Notes: generated by a model from the sequence alone, not told the origin. A stretch of DNA of 64,000 nt from Sarcophilus harrisii (GCF_902635505.1 NC_045427.1:598255665-598319664); one strand, 5' to 3'. Numbered from the stretch's first letter, positions 45,911 through 58,339 are shown. A program made the numbers and translations.

Positions 45911-47740
45911 CTGCTATTTTATTCCATGTGTTTTAAGGGAGTCTAAGACTATCTTGAAGCTTATGAAAGCTGTTGGTAGTGGGTATGCAGAGAAGAATTC
46001 TCAGGAAGCAAAGGAAATCTTGGTTTCTGAGCTATTGGCTAGAAGATAACTGAGAAGGGTATTTTGATTTTTGGACCACATTTAAATAGGAATGACATAC
46101 TTTTGGATGCAGATTTAGTGCAACCAACAAAAGTTGGTAAGGATGTCTCTTAGTCTTACAAATCTAATTAAAAGTTTTAAAATGAAATGGGAGAGAGGGG
46201 AAAAACTGCCTGTATGTACCCACAAGATTTAATAGAAACTATGCTAGAGGAAGGAAAATAGAGGCACCTAGAAATCCATAAGAGGCAAAACCCCAAAGAA
46301 TGGATCCAGTAATAAAATTAATGATCTTGGGTGTCTGTATAAATATATGTGCAAAATATGAGAAGGGCGGTACAGATGTTATAGATGTGAAAGTAACTTT
46401 ATAGGGAATTTCAGAATTTGTGACTGAGGAAGCTAGAAATAGTCTGACATGAATCTTCTCTGTAGTGTAGTGCACTATGGAGTGTGCAGTGACAAATGTG
46501 CAGACTCCATTAATTTGCTCAAATGGGATCTTTCCACATGGAGGAGGTTGGGGAGATGGCTTCTGAGAATCATGAAAATGGTTAAAGGAAGAACCTTGGC
46601 GAGACTGTGGAAGCCGCTTGGACAATCTGTAACTGATTCCAGTTGGCTGGCCATATGGGTGGGTGGAACCTTTTTAATTTGGTTTCACAGCTAGAACTGA
46701 CAGCATCCTTTAAAAAGCTGAAGTCGGCTTCAGTCATCTCATCTCATCACTGCATTTGCATCTTGTGGAGCAACGGGACTCCTTTACTTACACTAACTAT
46801 GCTGTTAAGCTAAAGGTTTCATGGCCTTCTTCCCTTTCTGAGACTTATAGGGCCCTTGAGAAACAGGGTATCTTTAGCCTTTCAATTTTTTCTTTTCTAT
46901 TTTAGGAACAAGGAAGTGATGTCTCCAATTTAGTGGGGAGAGCAAGTCATAGGAATCTGGGTGTTGGAACTCAAGGCTGATGGTTGCCATCAGATCAAAA
47001 TTGATATTCTCACGTGTAAAAAATGATTTTTTGAATTGCTTTCTTGACCCATGTCAATGAAAATTGAAACAGATTCAACATTGATGACACCTTTAGATGT
47101 AGACTTGGTGGGATCAATTCTATGTAGAAACTGAGCTAAATTTTGACTCCATTCTCCCAAAGACTGAAATGAGATAGGAGGAAACTTACCCTGTGAAAGT
47201 ACTGGGAACATTTTTGTACATTTGTTCTTGCCATATCTGTGAACCAATATTTCTTTGTAAAAGACAATCCATGTCAAGTGACTAAATGGACTAAATGTCC
47301 CCCAGAAGGGGAAGAAGGCCATGTAGTTTTTCCTTAACAGGAAACTGTAAGTAAAGGATATAGGGACATAGGACATAGTTATGACCTCAACAAATGGAAG
47401 ATTTAGTTGCTGAGATACATGGTAGCATATCTTATCATCATATGGTAGAAAATGCATTATAAACTGGAACCCTGAGTGGTGATGTAACCAAGCCTGCCTT
47501 TGGGAGAGAGAATCAGAGTTTGCCATGTTAGAACTATATTGTAGTACAAGTACAAGTTTCTAAGGGTTTAAGAAAAGAATAGGATACTACAGACTAAAAT
47601 TACGGAGACGGAGAGAGACAGAATTAGCAGCTACATCCTGCTTTAAGACTGATCTGTAGTATTAGGAAGGATGGAAATGGAGCTCCAGTGGGGAGAGGGT
47701 GGTGATGGTGAGAAAATGCCCTCATACTTAGGACAAGATG
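45911..47740. other. Intergenic, nothing recognised
   Basis: A 178-codon minus-strand open frame at 46,990-47,526 shows no family motif, no coding-like composition and no splice context. I do not call it a gene. Confidence 0.35.
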
Positions 47741-47744
47741 AAGA

Positions 47745-47955
47745 AAACCCAGTGTCAGTAGTGCTTTACATATGTCATCTCACTTGATTCTCGTGACAAC
47801 TCAGAGTATTACTGTCCTCATTTTACGGATGAGCAAACAGACTGAGAAATCTGAGTTGAGTGATTTGCCCAAGGTCACACAGCTAGTTAATGTTCCAATC
47901 CAGATCTTCCTGACTCTATGTCCAGCACTTTGTCTGTTATGCTACCTAGGAGCCA
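47745..47955 (-). mobile_element. MIR, antisense, nearly complete
   Basis: GTGCTTTACATATGTCATCT, CTCATTTTACGGATGAGCAA and GCCCAAGGTCACACAGCTAG are the reversed MIR core. Confidence 0.85.
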
Positions 47956-48002
47956 ATGACAGCCAATGTAATTTTAGGATGCATTAAGAAAGGCAAAGTA
48001 TT

Positions 48003-48221
48003 CAGTAGTGGTATCAAACTCAAAAGAAACAGGGCCCACTCAACTGTAATAAAGATCTCTGCAGGTCAAATATTGACTTAGGAAACCACATATTAAAATT
48101 ATGTTTTATTGAATTTTTACTTATTTTAAAAGTTTTTCCCAATTATTACAATCTGGTTTGGATTACACAGGGGAGTGTTGTGGTCACATGGGCTTCGAAG
48201 CTGTATGTTTGATACCTTTAG
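48003..48221. mobile_element. hAT-type MITE with terminal inverted repeats
   Basis: The ends GTGGTATCAAACTC and GTTTGATACCTTT are inverted copies. The interior, ATATTGACTTAGGAAACCAC, TTTTTCCCAATTATTACAA and GGGAGTGTTGTGGTCACATG, is a known marsupial nonautonomous hAT type. Confidence 0.7.
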
Positions 48222-48284
48222 TAGGCAGGATTAGGGAAGTTCTCCTGTTTTCCACCCTTGACAGATCGATCACATCTTGCGTTC

Positions 48285-48670
48285 AGTGGATCAATATGAT
48301 CCAGAGGATAGCAACTGTGCTAATGAAGGGCCTTAGAATCATGCCATATGCAAACTTAGGGGAAACATGAGGACTATTAAAGTCTTATTTCAGGTATTAT
48401 TTCTTGGATGGGATTGCTTATACTTGTTCTGCCTGGCTCTAGACAGAAATCAGAGCAATGGGTCAGAGGAAGATTTAGGCTCGACAGAAGGAAAAATTTT
48501 CTAAGAGCTTTTCAGGGGGGGAATGGGCTGCTTAGGAAGGTATTCTTCATTGAATGTCTTCAAGTTAGATGTCTTCAAACAAATATTGCGTTATATCAGG
48601 GAGTTCTGTTCAAGCACAAATTGTGTTCAGTGGCTTCTGAAGTTCCTTCTTATAGATCCCATAGAACTCG
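48285..48670 (+). mobile_element. L3/CR1 3' end fragment
   Basis: CCAGAGGATAGCAACTGTGC, AGAAATCAGAGCAATGGGTC, AGATTTAGGCTCGACAGAAG and GGAATGGGCTGCTTAGGAAG follow the L3/CR1 3' end in order. Confidence 0.75.
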
Positions 48671-49885
48671 GTTTGATTTGAGGAGAAACTGGGGAACTAC
48701 TGACATTGAGCTTTCTTTATCTTGAGAAGGCTATTCGATGTTCACCCCTCTGCCTGCTGCATAACCATTTCCATCCCTCTCATCCTTCAGCTTCATCTCT
48801 GTCTGCCTTATCCCACTGCCCTGTTTTTCATCATATTGTATCTACCTGTTCTTCATTTGTCTCCCCTTATGTGTTCAATATCTACTATCATCACAACCTC
48901 CACCACCGATCTGATCCCCTCTTTTTAATTTTCCTTAGAGTATGTCTAACACACACATCCTCAGTTACTTCTTGTCATATTGTGTGTGATATATTCACTA
49001 TGGATTTCCCTCTAACCCCCACCATCATAGACACCTTCTAGGACTTCCTTTTACATTGTAAGATACTCCATCCTCCTTATCTCCCCACTCATTGTGTGGT
49101 TTATACTGTGTGTTCCTCTCATATCATGTCTCCACAATTCAAAATTGTACCCTTACACTTTGACTTATCCCCCAGCATCTTATATCTTGTGTCTGATATG
49201 TGGGCCACAATCTTCATGTTGTGTCACTTGGCTTTCTGTTTTCCTTTGTAATTTCCCAAATGGCTTTTTACCCCAGTGTCCCCCTGGACCAATACTTATG
49301 GATTCTCAAAATGTATTTCACAGCTGTTCTGTGACCAGATTGGTTTGGAAAACTCTGTTTTAGATACAAAAGAAAGGGATAGGTAATATACTAGATGAAT
49401 CGAGATTCAAAATTATCTTGGCAGGAAAGATACTTAGAAGATGGGAATATTTGTTAAAAGCAGTATTTGGGACACTGCAGATACTTGTAGGCATCTGAAA
49501 TTTGCTTAGGAACACTTTTCTTGTGAGGGGCATGTGGGGCTAGAAGAAATTCTGGGTGCATAGTCAGCCTGCAGTTATTTTTAATATGTTTTATTATAGT
49601 CTTTTTACTTCTTTGGTCATGAGTCAAGATTATATATGTGTAAAATAATATTAGTGGGATGTAATTCTAGGGCCAAACTGGCAAGATAAAATTTAACAGG
49701 GATAGATGTTAAAAAATCCCCCCACCAAAAAACAGTTGTAAAAATACAAAATGGGAGCAGCCTTGGCTTTGTACCAGGTCCTTTGAAAAAAGTCCTGACC
49801 TCTTTTGTCTCCTGAAAACTTAATGTGAAATAACTGTGATACAGCTAAGGAGGTAGACTGCAATAAATAAAAAAAATTGTGTGCA
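48671..49885. other. Intergenic, pyrimidine-rich then unique
   Basis: 48,720-49,240 is C/T-rich, with no clear element. Nothing further recognised. Confidence 0.3.
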
Positions 49886-49889
49886 GATG

Positions 49890-50240
49890 ATTGTGGGAGC
49901 TGTCTTACTGGTCAGACTATATTTGGAGCACAGTATTCAGTTATGATCATTCTACTTGTTAAGAGAAATTGATAAAATTGTGCCATGTAAAGAATGGGTG
50001 GAGAGTTAGGAATATGTCTGGAGGAGAAAAGTCTTATGAGGGTACATAATAAAAGTCTTCAAATATTTGCAGGATTATTATAGTATGGAAGGAGTAGACT
50101 TTTCCTGCTTCAGAGGACAGTACCAGGACCAGTGGGTAAAAGTTACAGGGAAGGATATATTTACCCTATCATGAAGACCTTTTTTAATTTCTAGAGCTGT
50201 CCAACAATGCATGAGGCTTGAGGGATAATTAATTTCTCTT
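49890..50240 (+). mobile_element. L3/CR1 3' end fragment
   Basis: GGTCAGACTATATTTGGAGC, ACAGTATTCAGTTATGATC, AAAAGTCTTCAAATATTTGC and TCTAGAGCTGTCCAACAATG are the same 3' region as at 48.3 kb. Confidence 0.7.
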
Positions 50241-50400
50241 CCCTGGAGGTTTAGAGCTAGAGAGGACTTTAGAGATCATCACTTCCAATTCTGATATTTT
50301 ATACATAAAGAATTTGAAACCTAGAGAAGTGAAATATGTTTATGCAGTGATCAAAGGGTATAGAAATGAATCCTATGTTGTTGAGTGGGAAGTCAGATCA
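50240..50400 (-). mobile_element. MIR-related SINE, antisense
   Basis: GGTTTAGAGCTAGAGAGGAC with TTTAGAGATCATCACTTCCA, then AAACCTAGAGAAGTGAAAT. Its left part may overlap the LINE end. Confidence 0.55.
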
Positions 50401-51854
50401 CTTGGAAGTTGTGGATGGATTTGTGGACCATAGTGTGTTTGAGAAATAGTGCTTGGTGCACTCTCCACTCACCTTCTTATGGCTGGAGACAGTCCCTCTT
50501 TTCTGTTCTCTGCAATTCTGCTATTGTTGATTACCCCAAAAGTTTTCTGAAGTGGAGTCTTTGATCCCTGCCCTCCATCATCCTCACCGGTACATCAAAA
50601 TTTTTATTTGTGTAGAGACCAAGGAGAGAGAACAGGCTGTGAATATGAGTTTTGAGATTTTATTTCCAAAATGAACTAGGACCCAGCATAAAAGATAAAA
50701 GATGGAATCTCAGTTTTGAGTACTATCCTGCTTACTTCCTAGTTGTTGGACAAGAAACTCTTCTCCTTCATTTCCCTCTTCTCAGTGATGAAGGAGCAGC
50801 AAGGACAGGAGGACCCTTTCCCCCCCTCTCCCTTCAATAGTACAGATCTAAACTCCTTTTGGATCCTTTAGTTTCCAAAGAAATTGGAGTTGTAGATTTT
50901 ATTTTTCCTGTAAAAGAGAGGGTAAATCCAACTTTTCTCAGCTCTAGGCAATAACCCAAGATAACCCTGGTTTCTGCCTTTTTGCCCACCTTCCTTCCCT
51001 AGGCTGGCCAGCAAACCCAGGGAAAGCTTGTTGGTGTTTACAAAAGCCCCTTGAGGTAGGGGATCCAGATGCCATTCCTGTAGGCAGGTACCAGAGTCCT
51101 TGGTGTCCTGGGACATCTATCTATTTCTTTCTGAGGCTATGAATAGGAATTCCCAGGTTGGGGAGTAGGGACTGAGAGGTTGGAATGTCCTACCCTTCTT
51201 GTCCCCGAGCTGGATTCCTCTGATGGACTGGATTAGGTTGAGCTGGGAGATAAGGGCAGGGGTGTTTGGTCTCTGTCTCCTATTGATCAGCAGTAATGGA
51301 AGGTTTCACATGACTTTACAGATCCCTGGGCAGATGGGTCTCACTTTGTCTTAAGATTTTGTGTGTGTACCCTTGTGTGTTTTTGTCTTTATATGAATAC
51401 ATTGTGCATACTTATATGCCAGAACTGACCCTGGCAAAATTGTGAAGACATAGGATTTGTGTTGGTGCCTGGTATCCTTATTTCTTGGTGGCTCCTCTTC
51501 TTCCCTAACTCTGTCAGCAAGTAGGGTCCTCCTATTGTTACCCACCCTCCTATCTAGAAAATCCACTCACACTCAATAATAAATGATTGATAACAACTTA
51601 AAAAGTATGGTCCACCTCCTCCCACCCACCCAGCTTTCCTTGGGAATTTTTACAGGATTAAAACCTTCAACTACTGGAGCAAAGATGAGGAAGATAATTT
51701 TTTTTATGTGTGTTTGGGTGGTTGGAAGTAGACTGCCTTCCTGGTCCCCAAAGTTACACTGGTTACCTGGACATGTGTGCCTTTCTATATGTATGCAGGC
51801 AGGTCTGTGCACTTGAATGCTTATGAACTGCATCCTCCCTGTTGACCTCAATCC
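50401..51854. other. Intergenic, nothing recognised
   Basis: No supported gene or repeat family. Confidence 0.3.
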
Positions 51855-53190
51855 CTGGCAAAGTTCTAGAATGGATTGTTTAGTACGCGGTTTATGAGCA
51901 CTTTGACAATCAAGCAGTCATCACTAGGAGTCAGCATAGATTCACTAAGAACAAATCATACCAGACTGACAATTTCCTTTTTTTTTTTTTTTTTTTTTTA
52001 AACTGTTTCTAGACTGGTATAATCAGGGAAATACCATCAGTATAGTGCATCTACATTTCAGCAAGGCATTTGACAAAGTTTTTTGAGATATATTTGTGGA
52101 CAGTTGCACTTTTAGGTAGATTTCTGGTTGGATGAACAACTAACTATAACCAAAATTACTGGTCAATGGATAAGTATCAATTTGCAAAGGAACATGCCTT
52201 CTGTCCAGTTTGACATTTTTATCCAAGACCTGACTGAATACAAAGAAGGCATTTTAATCAAGTTTCCAGATGAAATGAACCTATACAATGTATGACAGAA
52301 TCAATAAAAAGATCTCTACAGGCTAGAATGTTGGGCCCAAATTAAGATTACATTTGTTGACATAAATGCAAGGTCCTGCAAAGTTCTGTTTTTACTAATG
52401 TGGGGGGGGGTGTGTCTAGCTGTTTATGTAAAAAAGATTTGAAAGTGGTATGGGTTAACAAGAGAGCAAATAATGATTATCTCTTAGGTAGACTGAAAGC
52501 ATGGGCCTAGAATAAAAAAAAGGGATCTTAAGAAGATCTTTCAATACAACTCTTTCTAATGGTGTGGTTTATTTACCTGGTTATCAAAAGCTCCTTTGTA
52601 CCCCTGCCCAAGAATGATGATCTTTGTTTATCTGGCAAACAAGGTTGTATCTCTGACCATGTCTTTTGCTTCTACCCCAGCCTGGGGACATTCCAATACT
52701 AAGCAGGCAGATTTCCCATTCTTAGATAAGAGATGAGGCCAAAAGAGAGGGCTGAAGCTAGAATAAGCTTGCTTCCATTTATCATGCAGGGACTCGTCCC
52801 TGGCCACCTGGTCTCATTTGCATGGACCAGGTGGGACATGACAGGGGCTTTGCATGGGCTATAAATTCAATATGTCAATAATGACTGCCAAAAAAGCTAG
52901 TGTGATCTCAAGTTACATCTGAGTTCAGATTGTCTAATGTTGAAAACAGAAGTGATCATCTTTCTGTACTTGTGCTTGGTCAGACCAAATCTGGAATACT
53001 GTGTTTAGTTATAGATGTTACATTTTAAGAGAAATATTAACAAGCTGGAGCTTGTCCTGAGTGGGTTATCTTGGTAAAGGAATTTAAAATTAAGTTATAG
53101 GAGGAATGGTTAAAGGAACTGGAGATGGTTAGCCTGAAGAAGAGGTTTTGGGGTAGAGGCGACATGATTTCAATGATTCTAGTTTATCCA
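51855..53190 (+). mobile_element. L3/CR1-type LINE, about 1.3 kb of ORF2 and 3' end
   Basis: Conceptual pieces read as CR1-type reverse transcriptase: ITRSQHRFTKNKSYQTD near 51,920-51,970 and a FSKAFDKVF-like box near 52,053-52,085. The 3' part has CCAAAAAAGCTAGTGTGATC, GGTCAGACCAAATCTGG and GAAGAAGAGGTTTTGGGG. A T20 run interrupts it at 51,979-52,000. Inactive. Confidence 0.75.
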
Positions 53191-54100
53191 TATGTATGAG
53201 CAAGTGCATTGTCCTTTACTTTCCCTAATTTTATTCCAGCTTTGATTTTGTAGTGATTTCCTCCTGCCCTGAGGAAAATCATGACCACAGTGCAGGTGGA
53301 AAAAGGGGGAAAATCTATTAAAAATGATTATGAAAGAAATTGGAGATTCTGGGGTTCCATATATCCTCCCTAAATAGTCCTTGGGTTGTCCCCTGCTCTC
53401 TCCTCTGGGCCATGTGCCCTACCCTGTTCTCCCATTTTAGGGCCCAATTAGAGATGGGGCATTTGTACAGACTCAGTATTCCAAGCCAAACAAGGTTATG
53501 AATGAAATCTCATTTCCCGTAACAGTGACAATGGTGATAACAGGGGGAAGGAAGGGACTGAGGTGAAGGTTGTGGGATCCAGCATTATGGAGAAACTATA
53601 GAGGGGTTGTGCATGTATGTGTATGTAAGGGAGAGAGACAGAGAAAGACAGAGACAGACAAAGAGAAAAGGGAAAAAGAGAAAGATAACAGAGAGAGCTG
53701 GATAATTTTTTTTTTTTTTTTGGCAGAAAAAAATTGTATTTTTGGTGGAAAAAGGGAAAGATTTTTGAAGAAAAGTCCAGGGTCCATAGGTAAGGGAAAA
53801 TAAGCTTTAGCTTTTGTAACTTGGGAGAATGGGGGAAGGGAACCCTGGGGATGCTTCTCCTCCAAAGGCCCCTCTGTTCTCTCAATCAGGCTTCTCTGTG
53901 CTTGACGTGACATCTACACTGCCAGTTGTCCAGCCCTGTCAACATTTGGGATCAGAAGGATCTCGCGTCCTGACACCTCGGCTGTCAGACTAAGCAGACT
54001 GCCTTGGGGGCTCCATTTCAGGGGGAACTAGCTCTAGCAGGCAAAGCTCAGTGTTCAGAATGCCAGATGGCCCGGGAGAGCGGAGTATCCTTCTAGGGAA
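53191..54100. other. Intergenic with GA-rich and T-rich tracts
   Basis: A (GAGA/CAGA)-rich tract lies at 53,620-53,700, followed by T17 at 53,707-53,723. Nothing else recognised. Confidence 0.4.
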
Positions 54101-54109
54101 GAGGCTGCA

Positions 54110-54410
54110 CTGGGGCTAAATATACTCCCATGAAAGCGCCCACTCCAAGTCAGCGGACAGTAGCACCTGTCGTACATAAGCTGTATACTATGTCCCACTT
54201 CGGTAAGCGGACAGACAGCACCACACGTATAGGCAGACAGATGGCACTCACTGTACATAAGCTGCAGACTACACTGCTCTAGAGAAGGGACAGATGGCAC
54301 AGCTGCATATAAGCTATATACCACGCCTGCTGCATGTAAGCATACAGTGCACTGCCATATATAAGCAAACAAATGGCACCTGCTGCATACTGCAACTCAC
54401 TGTATAAAAG
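54110..54410. repeat. Degenerate minisatellite, units of about 50-65 bp
   Basis: The motif set AAGCGGACAGACAGCACC / CAGACAGATGGCAC and TGTACATAAGCTGYATAC recurs about five times with drift, each block ending in a CTGC- or TATAAGC-type segment. It does not resemble the surrounding repeats. Confidence 0.65.
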
Positions 54411-54794
54411 CACCATAGAGAAGCACCCATGAGACACTGTTGCATAGGAGAGGTGCCTTTTTTTTTTTTAGAGGAATGAAAAAGTATTTTGTCAAAACAT
54501 TTATTTCCTTTATGGATTCATGTAATCTGGCACTCCCATTTTGAAATAACCTAAATAATGAAAATTATATTTTCCTACCCGTCAAGATACATGGTATAGA
54601 ACCTTACTTGCCAGAGGTGCATCCCTTCTCACACATTCTGAGCCTATATGACAGGTGGGCAAACTGAGGGCCAGAGAGAAGAGCTGCCAGGAGTAAATTA
54701 AGGCCAAAGGAGGGAAGTGAGACACTCAGGAGGCAGAGCTGCAGTCCTCAGATGGGATTGGGCAAGATGCTTCATGGCCCAGCTTAAGACTGTG
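54411..54794. other. Intergenic, nothing certain
   Basis: A MIR-like GGTGGGCAAACTGAGGGCC is present at 54,655. Too short to call. Confidence 0.3.
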
Positions 54795-54947
54795 GCTTAT
54801 TTTTTGGTCCTAGGAGAGAAGAGATGGCCCAGAAGCTGGGTTTAAATCCTGCCTTGTTACTTGTGTGAGCATGGGCTTCACCCTTCTGAGCTTCAACTTT
54901 GCCACCTAAAAAGGAGGGTGGGAGCTATGATCTCGAAGGTAAGTTAG
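54795..54947 (+). mobile_element. MIR-related SINE
   Basis: AGCTGGGTTTAAATCCTGCC with TTGTTACTTGTGTGAGCATG, then TTCAACTTTGCCACCTAAAA. Confidence 0.6.
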
Positions 54948-55500
54948 CATTAAAACTTTCATTAGAGCAATAGTAGAAGAACAAAAACATTACTTAAACT
55001 AAGCAAAGCTTGAGACCTGCTTGCCAGATATTCCTGGTCAAATCCTCCTTGCCATCTCATTCTTATTTCCCTACCTTAGCTGAGGAGGGGATTTAGTGAG
55101 TGATCTGGAATCAGAGAAGGAATAAACTTTGTTAAATCAGGAAACTTTCATATGATAAGGGAATGACTAAGAAGAGCCTTCCGAATTCTCCCCATCCCCT
55201 GCACTTTTATTTCTCCCATAGTCAGTGAGTCAGAGCAGCAGATGACGGAGGAACTGAGGTTGCCACTTGGACCACCTTTGGACTCACCTAGGCCTGGACA
55301 AATATCCATCTTTGACCAGCTAGATTCTGTACTTTCTAACAATACAGCAAATTCTCCTTTTTATTTTTAATTTTTAAAAAGTCACATTTCTGGGCCCTGT
55401 AGTAGAGGAGTTGGAACTGAAGTGCCTGGGGTGGTGGGGGGAGGGAGGGAGTGGAAACCTTCAGATATTAACCTGCTTAAGGATTAGGGAGCTTTCCCAA
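54948..55500. other. Intergenic, nothing recognised
   Basis: No supported feature. Confidence 0.3.
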
Positions 55501-55504
55501 CTGT

Positions 55505-55672
55505 GCTTCTTTTCAGGTTCTATTAGATTAGAAACTCTTTCACAATATTATTAACTCTGACAGTCAGGAGTGGGTCTTCTCTTTGCCTCTCCCTCAGTGC
55601 CTAGGACAGTGCTCTGCCCATAGCCGATATTAATAGATATTCAGTAAATGTTTGTTGACTTAAATTGGAATC
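55505..55672 (+). mobile_element. L2 3' end fragment
   Basis: ATTAGATTAGAAACTCTTTC, GTGCCTAGGACAGTGCTCTG and TCAGTAAATGTTTGTTGAC. Confidence 0.7.
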
Positions 55673-56155
55673 AAAGTGTTGTCCGTCCCTCCCTCCAGCC
55701 AGTTCTCCCTTTCTCACAATGTGCCAGGCAGGCTAGGGGTAATAGTCTATGGGTGAGGTTAAAGTCATTATAGAATTACTGAGTAATGGGAGTAGCACTA
55801 AGAAGGATATGTAAGCTCAAAGCATAAGCATAAAAGAAGGAATTATTACTGGTGCACACCACAAAACTGGGTCAGCTCCCTTTACCCAGAAGGCAAAGGC
55901 CATGTTGCCAATCTGGCTATTGGTGCCAGTCTGGCTATAAATGCCAAGTGGAAGAAACAAGGGGTAGCCCAGTTTAGGATCCCAGGCTTGTGTTCATATG
56001 AGTCATGAAGCAGGGTCCTGAGGAGTCAGGAAGCTGGGACTTGGGGTCCAGGGCTCAGGGAATAGAAAGGGTCCATTTACTGGGCTTTGGAGGGTTATTG
56101 GGGTGAGGGGTTGACACTGCATTTGTGGGAGAGTCACTGTTACCATGGCTCCTCT
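55673..56155. other. Intergenic, nothing recognised
   Basis: A short near-duplicate, TGCCAATCTGGCTATTGGTG / TGCCAGTCTGGCTATAAATG, lies at 55,906-55,943. Confidence 0.35.
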
Positions 56156-56159
56156 ATCA

Positions 56160-57285
56160 CTTGCACACAAGTCCAATGTCCTTTATTTCACATAAAAAGT
56201 GAGGGGCAAAAAGGGGAGGGGGTAACCAGGGAATGAAATACTCAGCAGAAAGTTTCCCTCAGCCTCCCCTTTCCCAGGCCCCTTCAGCTCTCCTACTACC
56301 CATAGGCCTTTGGGGGTGAGGGAGGTTCCACCTTCCCCCTCTCCCAGAGCCATCCTTGTCTGTGGTTTTTTCAATGCAGCTTTTCTGAGATTCTGTACTT
56401 GACCTTGTTTTGTTTCTCTTTTTGTTTTGTTTTTGAAAATTAATTTATTTATATAGATATATTTTTTCTTAAAAAGCAATAGTCCTTTGGTCCCTAAACT
56501 CTAAGGAATGATATGACTGAAAGAAGTAAGTCCTGTTTCCCCAATAAGGGGAAGACAGGTAAGCCAGAGGGCCAGCGGGCCCCTCTCCCGCCTTCCTTTC
56601 CCTGCCTTTCCCCACGCTCATGAGGGCTAGATCGATCTTAATACTTATCTCTTTCTAGACGTTCAACATCTTGTCAGCCTGGGTTCTTTCCATCCAGATG
56701 TGGAGAGACTCACTTAAAAAAACAAACCCCAAACAATCGAAAAATAAAACAAAGACATCGGCCTTAGCCCCTCTCACTGGCTTTGGTTTAGATCCTTTTC
56801 CTCCTGCAAGACTGGGCAGGAGGATACCTGCTCCATCGGTCCTGGCAAAACCTCCTCCAGCACTACTGGGCAGCAAGTGCTCCAAGCTGTCTCTTCCCAA
56901 CAGCTCTGGCTGGCTCAAGGAAGCCCAAGGACTCTTGGGTCACTGGCCTCCATGAAGGCTTGCTTGGTTCCATGGGTTCAGTTCTGTTGCCTCTTGGTCT
57001 TCATGTTTTTGTTGTTGGTTGTTTTGTTTGTAAGAAAGAAAGCAAAAATCAATTCATAGTTAAAAAAAGGCCCTACCACACAATTAGGCCGACACACACT
57101 CTCTCTCTCTCTCTCAATTGCTCTCCTCTCTCTCTCTCTCTCTCTTGAGTGCAGCCAGGACAGGAGCTTCCTCCTCTTCCTCCAGCGTGATATGTTGCAA
57201 AGAAAGAGAGTTACAAGTTTGGATACTGTACGTGGGAAAAGGGGGACACTCTTCGTACAGGGCAGGGCTTCCAGCCTACAACAGA
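56160..57285 (-). other. Possible last exon and 3'UTR of an unidentified minus-strand gene
   Basis: Read on the minus strand, a pyrimidine tract and a strong acceptor (TTTGTTCTGTTGTAG|) lie at 57,286. About 1.1 kb of balanced, non-repetitive sequence follows, and ends in AATAAA (56,185-56,190) with a G/T-containing downstream stretch. One reading phase after the acceptor gives a short tail, WKPCPVRRVSPFSHVQYPNL and stop; another phase stays open much longer through a GAGAGA tract. I could not match either to a known protein. Human synteny would predict PKM on the plus strand here, so this does not fit the expected neighbour. Confidence 0.35.
57100..57147. repeat. (CT)n microsatellite
   Basis: Two CT runs separated by CAATTG, inside the possible 3'UTR. 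Confidence 0.9.
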
Positions 57286-57834
57286 ACAAAGGTCAGAGGA
57301 AAGTTAGTGGGGAAGAGGGGCAAGGCCATGGCTCCTAGAAAACGCTGTAGGGAAGAGTTGGAAGGCTGGGGATGGGTGGGTATAGGGCAGCAAATGCTAA
57401 TTTCAGGTCCAAATTTCACTAGTTCTTTTTTCCCAATCCCTGGAATTGCATCTCCATTTCTTTCACCAAAAAGAAGGATGCTCCTTGCCTTAGCTAGGTT
57501 CAAGGTTGACATCCTGGAGAAGTGGGAGAAAGGTAGGAAGGGAAATGGGAGGGAGAGAGGCATGAGTATGAATGCTGAGGTGTGACTATAATTCTTTCCT
57601 AGATTAGAAATTCAGAAATCCCTGCAAGAGAGAGAAAGGGAAGGTAGACATTGGAGAGCAGGAAATTGAATGTTACAATCCACTGAAGATCCAAGAATCT
57701 CTATCTTGTAAGAATTTGAGCTTTCACGTTAACTTTGAAGCTTTTAGAAATTGAGCTCAAATTGTTGTTTTTAAAATTTTTGTTTTTTTGTTTGGGGTGG
57801 GGGAGAGCTTTCATCTCTTGACTCTTCATTAGCT
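57286..57834. other. Unique-looking flank of the possible minus-strand exon
   Basis: If the exon is real this is its last intron. No upstream exon was recognised. Confidence 0.3.
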
Positions 57835-57980
57835 ATCTCCCATGTCTGGAATTCTCTGTGTCCCTATTTTGCCTCTTGGCTTCCCTTGCCTCCTTTAAGA
57901 CTCAGCTTAAATCCCACCTTCTGCAAAAGACCTTTTCAATTCTTCCTGTTAGTTCCTTCCCTCTATTCTGTGTATGTGTG

Positions 57981-57983
<3 letters not shown>

Positions 57984-58042
<59 letters not shown>
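57984..58042. repeat. (CA)n-(TA)n microsatellite
   Basis: About 28 bp CA then 29 bp TA, next to a T-run; probably grown from the tail of the antisense SINE that follows. Confidence 0.9.
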
Positions 58043-58044
<2 letters not shown>

Positions 58045-58193
58045 GCTTTTTTTTCCCCTAAAGCAATTGGGATTACGGGACTTGTCCAGGGTCACATAGC
58101 TAGGAAGTGTTAAGTGTCTGAGTCCAAATTTGAACTCAGGTCCTCCTGACTTCAGGGCTGACACTCTATTTATTGCACCAACTAGCTGCCCCT
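58043..58193 (-). mobile_element. Marsupial SINE, antisense, inserted in L2
   Basis: T8-CCCC, AAAGCAATTGGGATTACGGG, GACTTGTCCAGGGTCACATA to GCACCAACTAGCTGCCCC. It interrupts the L2 at 57,835-58,462. Confidence 0.9.
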
Positions 58194-58207
58194 ATACTGT
58201 ATATTTC
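58080..58207. repeat. 128-bp duplicated block, source copy
   Basis: Identical to 62,554-62,681 apart from one base. The block covers most of the SINE and 15 bp of the L2-side flank, TATACTGTATATTTC. Confidence 0.95.
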
Positions 58208-58208
58208 G

Positions 58209-58257
<49 letters not shown>

Positions 58258-58307
58258 CTGTATATATAAAAATATGTGTATGTGATATGTATGCATGCAT
58301 ATATATG

Positions 58308-58339
<32 letters not shown>

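Noticed and set aside
46990-47526. 178-codon minus-strand open frame, the longest in the downstream region
   Set aside because: No recognisable motif, no splice or promoter context. I could not separate it from chance or from an unknown old repeat.
53620-53725. GA-rich tract followed by T17 as a possible SINE tail
   Set aside because: No SINE body adjoins it on either side.
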